From contig NZ_CP080647.1 of the NCBI RefSeq assembly GCF_019599145.1, positions 7,874,001-7,938,000 on the forward strand: DNA of 64,000 nucleotides. Direction: 5' to 3'. A model generated the notes under the pieces. It saw only the letters and a program-made list of their open reading frames with translations. It did not search any database and was not told the origin of the DNA. Made by a program: the position numbers and the translations under genes. This document shows positions 28,072 through 35,997 of this stretch, piece after piece (positions within the stretch are counted from its first letter, which is position 1; each line of letters begins with the position of its first letter). Origin of the DNA: Streptomyces akebiae. Its GTDB lineage: Bacteria > Actinomycetota > Actinomycetes > Streptomycetales > Streptomycetaceae.

Positions 28072-29549
28072 CGCGTGCCTCCGTTCTTCTCGTCATCGCG
28101 CGGCTCCGCGCCCAGCTCGTCGTATCTGCGCAGGGCCCGGTCGATCAGGGCCTCGGCCGCGCCCGTGTACCGGGCGGGGTCGAGCAGTTCCGACAGCCGG
28201 TCGGGGGAGAACCGGGCGGACAGTTCCGGGTCGGCGGCCAGCACCGCGCTCAGGGGGCGGCCGGTGTCGGCGGCCTCGGCCGAGGCGGCGGTCAGGAGCT
28301 TCTTCGCGCGGACCTTGCCGAGCACCGGGGCCAGCGCCACGTTCAGGCGTTCGGTGACGATGGCGCCGCCGGTCAGGTCGAGGTTGGCCCGCATGCGCTC
28401 GGGGTGGACGATCACCCCTTCCGCGAGCTCGACGGCGGTGTGCGCGGCCCCGCCCGTCAGCCGCAGCGCCTCCCGCAGCGGCTGCCACTCGGCGTGCCAC
28501 GCACCGGCGGGCCGCTCGTCCTCGGCGAGCAGACACTGCGCCAGCACGAGGGCGTGCGCGGGGACCTGCCGGGCGGCCGACACGATCAGCGTGGCCAGCG
28601 CGGGGTTCCGCTTCTGCGGCATGGCCGAGGAGGCGCCGCGCCCGGCCCCCGCCGGCTCGGACAGCTCACCGATCTCCGTACGGGACAGCGTCTGCACGTC
28701 GAGCGCGAACTTCCCGAGCGCCCCGGTGACGAGCTGGAGCGCGGCCCCGAGTTCGGCGACGGGAGTACGGACGGTGTGCCAGGGGAGTGTGGGCTCGGCG
28801 AGGCCCAGCGCCTCGGCGAACGGCTTGAGCAGCTCCAGCCCGCCCTCGCCGGGGTCGCCGCTGCCCGTTCCGCCGTTCGTTGCGGCCGGGCCCCCGCGGT
28901 CCAGCACCGCGTACTCCCGATACGCGGCCAACGTCCCGCCCGCTCCTCCCAACTGCGCCGGAAGCCGCGCGGCCACCGCCCGCACCCGCACCGACGCGTC
29001 GGCGACGAGGTCCAGCCACCCCGCCGCCTTCAGCCCGAAGGTCGTCGGCACCGCGTGCTGGGCGAGGGTGCGGCCGGCGAGAACGGTGTGACGGTGGGTG
29101 TCGGCCAGCGAGGCGAGGGCGGCCATCACGCGGCGCAGGTCCGCCGCGATCAGATCGAGCACCCGACGGCCGATCAGCATCGCCGCCGAGTCCAGGATGT
29201 CCTGGCTGGTGGAGCCCCGGTGCACATACTCCGCGGCGACCGGATCCCTCGCGGCGACGACCTCGCCGAAGACGGTGACCAGGGCGACCACCGGGTTGGC
29301 GGCCGCCCGGGCGGCGTGGGCCAGCGCGACCAGGTCGAGCCGGTCCGCGCGGGCCGCCTCGGCGATGGTCTCCACGGCGGCGGCGGGCGTCAGCCCGACC
29401 GCGTGCTGGGCGCGGGCGAGGGCCACTTCGGCGTCCAGCATGGCCTGCAGCCACGCCTCGTCGGTCACCTCGGCCGCGACGGGTGTGCCCGCCCACGTGG
29501 GGGCGAGCAGGCCCGCGTCGGTGCCCGCGGACATCGCGTTCATGCTCAT
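28068..29549 (-). CDS. Fumarase/aspartase-superfamily lyase, candidate nitrosuccinate lyase
   Basis: A 493-residue lyase. The superfamily signature SSAMPQKRNP is at 307-316 and the conserved HRGSTSQD at 110-117. Overall it resembles 3-carboxymuconate cycloisomerase and adenylosuccinate lyase, which is also where nitrosuccinate lyases (CreD type) fall. Next to an FAD/NAD(P)-binding oxidase and within a diazotisation-type cluster, the best inference is release of nitrite from nitrosuccinate to leave fumarate. ATG 29549 overlaps the upstream stop by 4 bases; ATG 29543 has better spacing from GAGGAG and may be the real start. A pcaB-type role is less likely because no protocatechuate genes are nearby. 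Confidence 0.75.
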   Translation of the reverse strand: MSMNAMSAGTDAGLLAPTWAGTPVAAEVTDEAWLQAMLDAEVALARAQHAVGLTPAAAVETIAEAARADRLDLVALAHAARAAANPVVALVTVFGEVVAARDPVAAEYVHRGSTSQDILDSAAMLIGRRVLDLIAADLRRVMAALASLADTHRHTVLAGRTLAQHAVPTTFGLKAAGWLDLVADASVRVRAVAARLPAQLGGAGGTLAAYREYAVLDRGGPAATNGGTGSGDPGEGGLELLKPFAEALGLAEPTLPWHTVRTPVAELGAALQLVTGALGKFALDVQTLSRTEIGELSEPAGAGRGASSAMPQKRNPALATLIVSAARQVPAHALVLAQCLLAEDERPAGAWHAEWQPLREALRLTGGAAHTAVELAEGVIVHPERMRANLDLTGGAIVTERLNVALAPVLGKVRAKKLLTAASAEAADTGRPLSAVLAADPELSARFSPDRLSELLDPARYTGAAEALIDRALRRYDELGAEPRDDEKNGGTR

Positions 29550-31756
29550 CGACTCCTCGTGCCGGATGTCCGTCGTGGGGGTGGAACGACGGTGACCTCG
29601 TGGCTCCCGGACGCCGGCCCTGGCTCCGGCTCCGGCCCTGTTTCCGGTCTCGCCCCCGCCCCTGTCCCCGGCTCCGGCGCCAGTACCGGTCCCAGTCCCA
29701 ACGCCGCCCGTGCGATCGCGTCCGAGTCCTCCAGCGTCACCGAGCCGACGCCGGGCCTGATGCCGACCGCCGTCACCCAGCGCACCCCCTCCACCGGCAC
29801 CCCGAAGGCGAACCGGTTCGGATGCGGCCGGCCCGCGGCGTCCACCAGCCGTGGCGGACCGTCGGTGACCGCCAGCCCGCCGGGCTCGTGACCCGGCTCG
29901 CCCGGCAGCCGGTACGGGCCGCACGCGCCGGACACGAGCAGCCCGCGGAGCAGCGGGTCGGTGCTCCGCCGCAGGTCCACGGCGGGCAGCCGGGCCTCGA
30001 TCAGGGCGGCGACCCGCACCGGAGGGTCGTCCACCGACTCGGCGTCCACGAGGAAACCGGCCTCGCCGACGCCCTCCGCCACCTGGGCGCCGGGCGCCCA
30101 CGCCCGTACCCTCATCCCCGGCCCGAGCACCCGCACGACCTCCGCCTCGATCAACGCGATCAGCTGCTCGACACGGAAGGCGGGCGGGCCGATCGAGGTG
30201 AAGGCGTTCAACGGGGTGTACCAGCCGTCGAGTTCGGCGCGGTACGAGTCGCCGGAGACTCCGCCGTGGTCGACGACGAGCCGGATCTCGTTGCGCAGGT
30301 CCCGCAGGGCGTCCAGCGCCGCCTTCAACGGGCCGTGCACATTGCCGCGGCGGGCCTCGGCGACGTCCCGGCGCAGATACGTCAGCAGCCAGCTCCGGAA
30401 GTCGGCGCGGCCGGTGAACCTCCGCTCGCCGTAGGGGTGTTCGATCCGCGTCCAGTCCCATCGCTCGCCGGGCGGGACCGCGTGACGGTCGAGCAGGGCC
30501 GCCTCGCCCCGTCCGTCCGCGTCCGCGCGGCACGACCGTACGAACTCCTCGGCCTCCTCCGGCCCTCGGGCGGCGCGGATCCACGCCTCGTGGTAGACGG
30601 TCCGTACCTCGCGGTCGACGAGCGGCCAGAGGTCCTGGCGGAAGCCCAGGGGGCGTCCGTCGGCCACCCGGCGCCGCAGCCCCGCGATGACGTCCGGGGT
30701 CAGGAAACGCGGCTCGTGGCGCCCGAGCGCGCCCTTCTCGTTCTCGCCCCGGGCGTGGTACGGGACGCCACGCCGCGAACCGGCGTACAGCACGGGCTCG
30801 TTGCCGCTCGGGAGGTACACGAGACCGGACTCGCCCTCCTTGAACGTGCCGCCGCGGCCCTCGGTGAGCAGGGCCACGCAGTCGAAGAAGTTCAGGCCCA
30901 GTCCCCGCAGGGCGACCGGGGTGCCCGGCGCGATCCCGCTCAGGTCGGCGTCGGCCGGGTTGGCCGGGGCCACGTAGGCGAGGCCGTGGCGGTCGGCGAA
31001 GGAGCGCAGCGCGCGCTCCTGCGGCGACGGCGTCAGATCGCCGTGGCCCAGGGCCAGCACCACCGCGTCCAGCCCCGACAGCCGGTCGCCGTTCGCCAGC
31101 GTCACCCGCTGCGGCCGACCCGCGGCCGCCTCGCTCCGCCGGTCTGCCACCTCCTCGCCCCGCCGGCCCGCGGTGTCCTCGTTCCGCACGGTCGCGGGGT
31201 CGTCGGTCAGCGCGGTCGCGGGGTCGTCGGTGAGCGCGACCGCCGTCGTCCGGTGGGTGCGGACCGTCACATGGGCGGGGGCCGTGCGTAACAGGTGCCG
31301 GAAGACCCATTCCAGGTAGTGGCCGTGGAACGCGCGGGTCGGATAGGTGTCGGGGCCGAGCCGCCGGGCCTCCTCCACGACCCGCGCGGGCAGCGTCTGT
31401 ACGACGTCCCGGCCGACCGCCTGACCGTAGTCGTGCTCGCAGTCCCGACCGACGGCCCGGTCGCGGATCGCGCACGCCCAGGCGTACAGGCTCGGTCCCG
31501 GCACCGAAGGTCCCGCGCAGTCCACGCTGTCGTCGGTGAACAGGGTCACCTGGGAGGCGACCGTGTTCATCAGCAGCTCGCCCGGCTGGTCCGTGCGCCA
31601 GACCGCGCCCGCGCCCGGCGGGTACGGATCGACGAGGTGGACCTCGACCGGCCGCCCGACCCCGCCCGCGTTGGCGCAGATCCGCTCCAGCACGGAGAGC
31701 CCGCGCGGACCGGCGCCGATCACACAGACGGCGAGCGCGTCCTCGGCACGGGTCAT
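29546..31756 (-). CDS. FAD/NAD(P)-binding oxidase, candidate aspartate N-oxidase
   Basis: A 736-residue protein. It begins with a Rossmann FAD motif (VCVIGAGPRGLSVLERI), then LVDPYPPGAGAVWRTDQPGELLMNT typical of the FAD_NAD_binding_9 group, and a second nucleotide site around LDAVVLALGHG. As I recall, the flavin enzymes that oxidise aspartate to nitrosuccinate (CreE/FzmM) belong here, and the lyase that would act next is the adjacent gene. It carries a TTA leucine codon at residue 156 (31289-31291), making translation bldA-dependent. Starts and stops overlap both neighbours by 4 bases. An unrelated hydroxylation role cannot be excluded. Confidence 0.7.
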   Translation of the reverse strand: MTRAEDALAVCVIGAGPRGLSVLERICANAGGVGRPVEVHLVDPYPPGAGAVWRTDQPGELLMNTVASQVTLFTDDSVDCAGPSVPGPSLYAWACAIRDRAVGRDCEHDYGQAVGRDVVQTLPARVVEEARRLGPDTYPTRAFHGHYLEWVFRHLLRTAPAHVTVRTHRTTAVALTDDPATALTDDPATVRNEDTAGRRGEEVADRRSEAAAGRPQRVTLANGDRLSGLDAVVLALGHGDLTPSPQERALRSFADRHGLAYVAPANPADADLSGIAPGTPVALRGLGLNFFDCVALLTEGRGGTFKEGESGLVYLPSGNEPVLYAGSRRGVPYHARGENEKGALGRHEPRFLTPDVIAGLRRRVADGRPLGFRQDLWPLVDREVRTVYHEAWIRAARGPEEAEEFVRSCRADADGRGEAALLDRHAVPPGERWDWTRIEHPYGERRFTGRADFRSWLLTYLRRDVAEARRGNVHGPLKAALDALRDLRNEIRLVVDHGGVSGDSYRAELDGWYTPLNAFTSIGPPAFRVEQLIALIEAEVVRVLGPGMRVRAWAPGAQVAEGVGEAGFLVDAESVDDPPVRVAALIEARLPAVDLRRSTDPLLRGLLVSGACGPYRLPGEPGHEPGGLAVTDGPPRLVDAAGRPHPNRFAFGVPVEGVRWVTAVGIRPGVGSVTLEDSDAIARAALGLGPVLAPEPGTGAGARPETGPEPEPGPASGSHEVTVVPPPRRTSGTRSR

Positions 31757-32673
31757 TCCTGGCCCAGCCCGTCACGCCAGCTCGGTCTGGCCGGCTTCCA
31801 GCCCAGGACCGTACGGGCCCTGTCGTTGGCGGCGCCGTGCGCGGAGGTGAGCTGGTGGGTCATGAACCAGCCGAGGAGCCGGGGCGCGAGGTCCGCCGGG
31901 ACCGTGCGCGGGGAGGGAGCGGCGAGCATCCGGGCCAGGTGCGGCAGCCACTGCGCGGCGGGGGCCGGATCGTCGTCCGTCACATGGAACACCCCGGTGG
32001 CGTCGGACTCGACGGCCGTCACGGCTGCCCCCACCGCGTCCTCGACGTGCAGGAACGACATGATCCCGGCCCCGCCGCCCGGCAGCGGCAGCCGGCCGGC
32101 CTGTACGGATCGCGCGGTGGCGCCGGTACGGGCGTACGCCGTGCGGGGGCCGTACAGCGTGCCGTAGCGCAGCACCACGCCCTCCAGGGCGCCGGCCGTC
32201 ACCTGCCGTTCCAACTCGGCGACGGCCCGAACGGTCGAGGCCCAGCCGGGGTCGGGGGCGTCGACGTACAGGGGCGCGTCCTCGTCCAGGACCGGGCCGC
32301 CGGCCGGGGCGGCGGCGAAGGCGATGGACTGGGCGACCAGTCGGCGCGTGCCGGCCGCGCGAGCCGCCTCGATCAGGTGGGCGGTGCCCTCGACGCGCAG
32401 GCGTGCCGTGCGGGCGAAGGCCTCCGGCGGGTCGTCCCGCAGCAGCCGCAGGGCGGACATCTGATGGACGACGACCTCGGGCCGGGCGGCCGACACCGCC
32501 GACAGCACGGCCTCGCGGTCCAGGGCGTCGGCGACCACCACCTCGTCCGCCTCCGGGGCCCGGCCCCGTGACCCCTGCCGTACCAATGCGCTCACCCGAT
32601 GGCCTCGCGCCCGCAAGGCGCCCACCAGCGGATGTCCGACCACGCCGGTGGCCCCGGCGACGAGTACGCGCAT
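31753..32673 (-). CDS. NAD(P)-dependent epimerase/dehydratase-like reductase
   Basis: A 306-residue extended short-chain dehydrogenase. GATGVVGHPLV (7-17) is the dinucleotide site and VLRYGTLYGPRT matches the family segment after the active site, but the usual YxxxK cannot be placed confidently (ASTVRAVAELERQV lies where Tyr would be expected), so sugar epimerisation is doubtful. In a pathway that forms an aryl diazonium, a hydride-donating enzyme is needed to replace the diazo group with hydrogen; this protein is one candidate. That assignment is speculative. It overlaps the FAD gene by 4 bases and starts 3 bases after the preceding stop. Confidence 0.65.
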   Translation of the reverse strand: MRVLVAGATGVVGHPLVGALRARGHRVSALVRQGSRGRAPEADEVVVADALDREAVLSAVSAARPEVVVHQMSALRLLRDDPPEAFARTARLRVEGTAHLIEAARAAGTRRLVAQSIAFAAAPAGGPVLDEDAPLYVDAPDPGWASTVRAVAELERQVTAGALEGVVLRYGTLYGPRTAYARTGATARSVQAGRLPLPGGGAGIMSFLHVEDAVGAAVTAVESDATGVFHVTDDDPAPAAQWLPHLARMLAAPSPRTVPADLAPRLLGWFMTHQLTSAHGAANDRARTVLGWKPARPSWRDGLGQE

Positions 32674-32676
32674 GGC

Positions 32677-33282
32677 TCAGCCCTCCGAACCGGGGACGAC
32701 AGCGGTGGGTGCGGTGGGTGCGGTGGGTGCGGTGGGTGTGGTGGCCGCGGTGGTCGGGGCGACCCGGATGAGCAGGCGGCACGCCTGGGCGCCGTTCCGC
32801 AGACACGACTCGGCCCTGTTCTCCGTGAGGGTCACGCCGAGACCCTCGGACCAGCCGGCGTGGACGGCGGTGCACGGGCAGCGGTAGCCCTCCAGCGAAC
32901 CGGCCATCCGGACCATGGTGATCGCGAAGTTGCGCTTGAGGGTGAGGACGATCAGGTCCTCGTCCTCGACCTCGGTGGCGGCGTTGCGCAGCTCCGGCGG
33001 GAACATCCGGTCGCCGCAGTCGTCGTAACGGCGGCGCAGCTCCTCCAGGTCCTTGCGGCCGTCGCCGGTGTCGGGGAGGGGGCCGTGCAGCCGGGCGACC
33101 CGCTGCCCGACGTGCAGGGCGACCTTCCCCATAGCCTCCGCGTTGATCTCGTTCGCGACCTCCTGCCCGAACCGCGCGGCCACCCCCTGGTACCAGTTGG
33201 CGTCGTGCTGCCACCACAGCCGGTACGCCTCACCGGCCCGGGCGCGGTGGTTGACGCCCTCGGCGTCGGTGTGCGTGCTCAT
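32677..33282 (-). CDS. Small cysteine-containing protein of unknown function (ATC-hydrolase-like)
   Basis: A 201-residue cytosolic protein I do not recognise with confidence. It is mostly helical up to residue 110. It then has a Cys-rich part, RCPCTAVHAGW and ESCLRNGAQAC, with four cysteines that could bind a metal or be catalytic. The shape recalls the L-2-amino-thiazoline-4-carboxylate hydrolase-like group. The C-terminal TTPTAPTAPTA run comes from a 9-bp DNA repeat at 32701-32745 and is probably linker. ATG 33282 overlaps the ligase stop by 4 bases, so it is surely part of the pathway operon. Confidence 0.6.
   Translation of the reverse strand: MSTHTDAEGVNHRARAGEAYRLWWQHDANWYQGVAARFGQEVANEINAEAMGKVALHVGQRVARLHGPLPDTGDGRKDLEELRRRYDDCGDRMFPPELRNAATEVEDEDLIVLTLKRNFAITMVRMAGSLEGYRCPCTAVHAGWSEGLGVTLTENRAESCLRNGAQACRLLIRVAPTTAATTPTAPTAPTAPTAVVPGSEG
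32701..32745 (-). repeat. Nine-bp simple repeat in the small protein gene
   Basis: GGTGGGTGC-type 9-mers repeat about five times and encode TAP triplets at the C-terminus. They look like slippage-prone filler rather than a functional site. Confidence 0.7.
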
Positions 33283-35111
33283 ACGTGCTGCTCCTCGGCG
33301 GCGACCACGTCAGCCGTGTGGGCGGCGAACCGGTCGCGCATCACTCGTTTGAGAACCTTGCCGGTGGCGCCCTTGGCCACGTCATCGGGCCTCATCCGCA
33401 GGGCCCGGGTCACCGGCGGGAACCCGGCGGCCGTCAGCACCGCGTTGACCCGCCCGGTCCACTCCTCGTCGACGCCCGTCACGGGTCGCGGCTCGTCGTC
33501 CCGCGGCCCGCTCCGCCGCTCGTCGGCTCCCGCTCCGCTCCGCTCCTCGTCGGCTGCGCTCCCGTCGGCGAGTTGGAGCAGCGCGTACGCCTCCGCCACG
33601 CCGTCGCCGTCCCAGTCCGCGCGCACGCCGTCGGGGGCGACCCCGACCACCGTGCAGTCGCCGAGCTCCGGCAGCGCGGCCAGGAGCAGTTCCTCGGTGC
33701 GGGTGCTGAAGACGATCCCCGCCGGGGTGCGGATGGCGTCCGGGGCCCGGTCGAGGTGGTAGAAGTTGCCCTCCTCGTCCCGGTGGGCGAGGTCCCCGGT
33801 GAGCCAGTAGCCGCCGAGCCTCATCCGGTTCCAGGTCAGCGAGTCGTTCCAGTAACCGGGCGTCAGCGTGGGGGACTTGAGGCCCAGGCGGCCGATCCGT
33901 CCGGGCGGCAGCGGGGTGCCGTCCTCGGCGAGCACGGCGGCCTCGGCGAAGCTGATCGGCTTGCCGACGCAGCGGGAGTAGGCGGAGGTGTCCTTGGTGT
34001 GCCGGTTGTGGAAGACCGAGTAGCCGGCCTCCGACGAACCGAGCCCGTCCACGAAGACCGAGCCCTCGACGCGGACGCGGCTCAGGTCGCGCCGGATCTC
34101 GACCCGGGTCCCGTGCTGGACGAGCGCCCGGATGTGCGCCTCGTGCGCCGCGTCCCCGGTGTTGAACCACACCTGCACGCTGGACAGATCACGCGCCGTC
34201 AGATCCTCCGCCGCCATCTCGCCGAAGGTCCCGGCGAAGGCCAGCACGGTCGTCGGCCGGAACTCCTCGACGGCGTCCAGCACGTCCGTGCCGCGCTGGC
34301 TGGAGAGCAGCTTGATGTCCGTGCGCAGCAGCAGGCAGTACAGCAGCGTCGCCACCATCGCGTTGTGCGCGCCCGGCAGTCCCACCAGCGTGCGCTCCAT
34401 GTCGGCGCCGGTGGAGAACCGCAGCCGGTGCACCTGGGCGTACATCAGCGTCCGATGGGTGTGCGGCACCCCCTTCGGCAGGCCGGTCGTGCCGGAGGAG
34501 TGGGAGATGAGCACCGGGTCGGTGGGGTCGTGCCGGTAGGGGTACGACGCCGGAAGCGACGCGCGGTGCTCCGGGCGGACGTCGGCGGCGGTCAGGCGGA
34601 AGCCGAGCCCGAGGCCGTCACCCCCCGAGTCCCCCGAGCCCTCCGCGCTCCCCGAGCCTCCCGCGCCCTCTGCCCCTCCCGCATCCCCGGCCAGTACCTC
34701 GCGGTGTGCCGCGTCCGTGAAGGCGCCCACCGCGCCCTGGCGGCGGACGTACTCCCGGGCGATCTCCGGCGCGAGGTTGCCGTTGACGAACGACGGCACG
34801 GCTCCGATCGACGTCAGCGCGAGGAAGTTCACCGCGAACTCGGCGGCGGAGAAGGAGTGGATGGCCACCGGGTCGCGGGGCCGCACACCGTGGGCCGCGT
34901 ACCAGCCCGCGTAGGTCTCAACCGCCTCGTACAACTGTCCGAGCGTCAGCACCTCGGGTCGGCTGCCGTCCGGTGCGCGCCAGGTGCCGTCGGTGTGCAA
35001 CACCGGTTCGTCGAGCGGGCGTTCGTACGCGCGCAGTCGCTGCAGGACGTTGCCGGCGCCGAGTTCCGTGTCGGAGCAGATCCGCGCCCGCTCCTGCCTA
35101 CTGATGAGCAT
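33279..35111 (-). CDS. AMP-forming ligase, candidate aryl-amine diazotase
   Basis: A 610-residue ANL-superfamily enzyme. The phosphate-binding SHSSGTTGLPKGVPHTH is intact, the later core GLGSSEAGYSVFH and YWLTGDLAHRDEEGNFYHLDR are present, and the C-terminal Lys lies in ATGKVLKRV. Two Asp/Glu/Ser/Gly-rich inserts (about 145-175 and 535-560) make it longer than normal. It lies among the candidate nitrite genes and away from the carrier proteins. In cremeomycin and avenalumic/p-coumaric acid pathways, enzymes of this family use ATP and nitrite to diazotise an aromatic amine; I infer the same here. A CoA or ACP ligase is the alternative. Confidence 0.7.
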   Translation of the reverse strand: MLISRQERARICSDTELGAGNVLQRLRAYERPLDEPVLHTDGTWRAPDGSRPEVLTLGQLYEAVETYAGWYAAHGVRPRDPVAIHSFSAAEFAVNFLALTSIGAVPSFVNGNLAPEIAREYVRRQGAVGAFTDAAHREVLAGDAGGAEGAGGSGSAEGSGDSGGDGLGLGFRLTAADVRPEHRASLPASYPYRHDPTDPVLISHSSGTTGLPKGVPHTHRTLMYAQVHRLRFSTGADMERTLVGLPGAHNAMVATLLYCLLLRTDIKLLSSQRGTDVLDAVEEFRPTTVLAFAGTFGEMAAEDLTARDLSSVQVWFNTGDAAHEAHIRALVQHGTRVEIRRDLSRVRVEGSVFVDGLGSSEAGYSVFHNRHTKDTSAYSRCVGKPISFAEAAVLAEDGTPLPPGRIGRLGLKSPTLTPGYWNDSLTWNRMRLGGYWLTGDLAHRDEEGNFYHLDRAPDAIRTPAGIVFSTRTEELLLAALPELGDCTVVGVAPDGVRADWDGDGVAEAYALLQLADGSAADEERSGAGADERRSGPRDDEPRPVTGVDEEWTGRVNAVLTAAGFPPVTRALRMRPDDVAKGATGKVLKRVMRDRFAAHTADVVAAEEQHV

Positions 35112-35997
35112 GGCTCTCCGTCTCGTCTCGTTCCCCGTCCCGGCGCAGCCGCCGGTGGGCGGCGGCCAGGTCGAACAGGCCTTGGATGCTGCCGCTGTGC
35201 GGAGCCGCGGCCGAGCGCTCCCCGGCGCAGGTCTCCGTCGAGCGGATGGTCAGGGGGGTGCCGGAACCGGGGTCCGCGCCGGCAGGGGGGCGGCCGAGCA
35301 GGACGGCCGCCGCCAGGGCGGCGGACGCGGGCAGGTCCGGGACCGCGCGGCCGTCGCCGGCGGCCAGCTCCCGGTGCACGGCGGCCCATCGCTCGCCGCC
35401 GCCCAGTTCCACGCCCACCACCAGGACCTGGTCCAGTTCCGGGTCCTCCAGGAGGAGGTCGGCCATGGCCAGCAGTTCGGTCACCGGATCGTCGAGGGTC
35501 GACAGGCTGAACATCTGCCCGGTGATCCCGAACTCCCGGCTGAGGTGCCCCAGCACGGAGTTGGCGGTGGCCTGCATGAAGAGCAGCGGGTTGTGGACCC
35601 GGCCCGAGACCACGCGCCGGCTCGCCAGATCGGCCGTGGTGGTGTCGCCCATCAGGCTCGCCAGCACGACGGCCGTGCGGGAGCCTCCCCCGCCGGGCCG
35701 CTCGGTCAGACACCGCGCGGCGACCTCGTACACCAGCGGGCTGAACGCCGACTCCACGAACCCGGGCAGGCGCGGCAGCGGGATGTCGCCGTCCCGTCCG
35801 GTGCCGTGGGTCGCGGTGGCGCCGGCCAGGACCGCGAGCGGCGCACGCGGCGTCATCTCGCCGGCCGACCCGGTCTCGTCACGGCTCGCCGACGCGGGTT
35901 CGCTTCCGCCGGCCGACGCGGGTTCGCTTGCGCCCGCCGACCGGGTTTGGTCCCCCCTCGCCGACGCGGCTTTCCTGTGACTGTCCGTCGTCGTCAC
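35098..35997 (-). CDS. Ketosynthase-like chain-length-factor partner lacking the active cysteine
   Basis: A 299-residue protein related to the N-terminal half of beta-ketoacyl synthases. PLLFMQATANSVLGHLSREFGITGQMFSLS aligns with the nucleophile elbow, but Cys is replaced (GQMFSLS), and the C-terminal half with the two histidines is missing. This is the form seen in chain-length-factor partners of aryl-polyene-type type II systems. GTG 35997 overlaps the ketosynthase stop by 4 bases, as KS/CLF pairs do. The first 50 residues are a repetitive Ser/Ala/Glu tail encoded by imperfect repeats around 35880-35950. It probably forms a heterodimer with the next upstream product. Confidence 0.75.
   Translation of the reverse strand: MTTTDSHRKAASARGDQTRSAGASEPASAGGSEPASASRDETGSAGEMTPRAPLAVLAGATATHGTGRDGDIPLPRLPGFVESAFSPLVYEVAARCLTERPGGGGSRTAVVLASLMGDTTTADLASRRVVSGRVHNPLLFMQATANSVLGHLSREFGITGQMFSLSTLDDPVTELLAMADLLLEDPELDQVLVVGVELGGGERWAAVHRELAAGDGRAVPDLPASAALAAAVLLGRPPAGADPGSGTPLTIRSTETCAGERSAAAPHSGSIQGLFDLAAAHRRLRRDGERDETESHAHQ

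Noticed and set aside
28068..29549. Assignment of the lyase as adenylosuccinate lyase or carboxymuconate cycloisomerase
   Set aside because: No purine or protocatechuate genes are nearby and the partner oxidase and cluster setting favour a pathway lyase; the family alone cannot decide.
29483..31291. A 602-codon plus-strand frame across the FAD oxidase gene
   Set aside because: No motif and Arg/Pro/Gly-rich; the minus strand has a clear Rossmann protein with overlapping neighbours.
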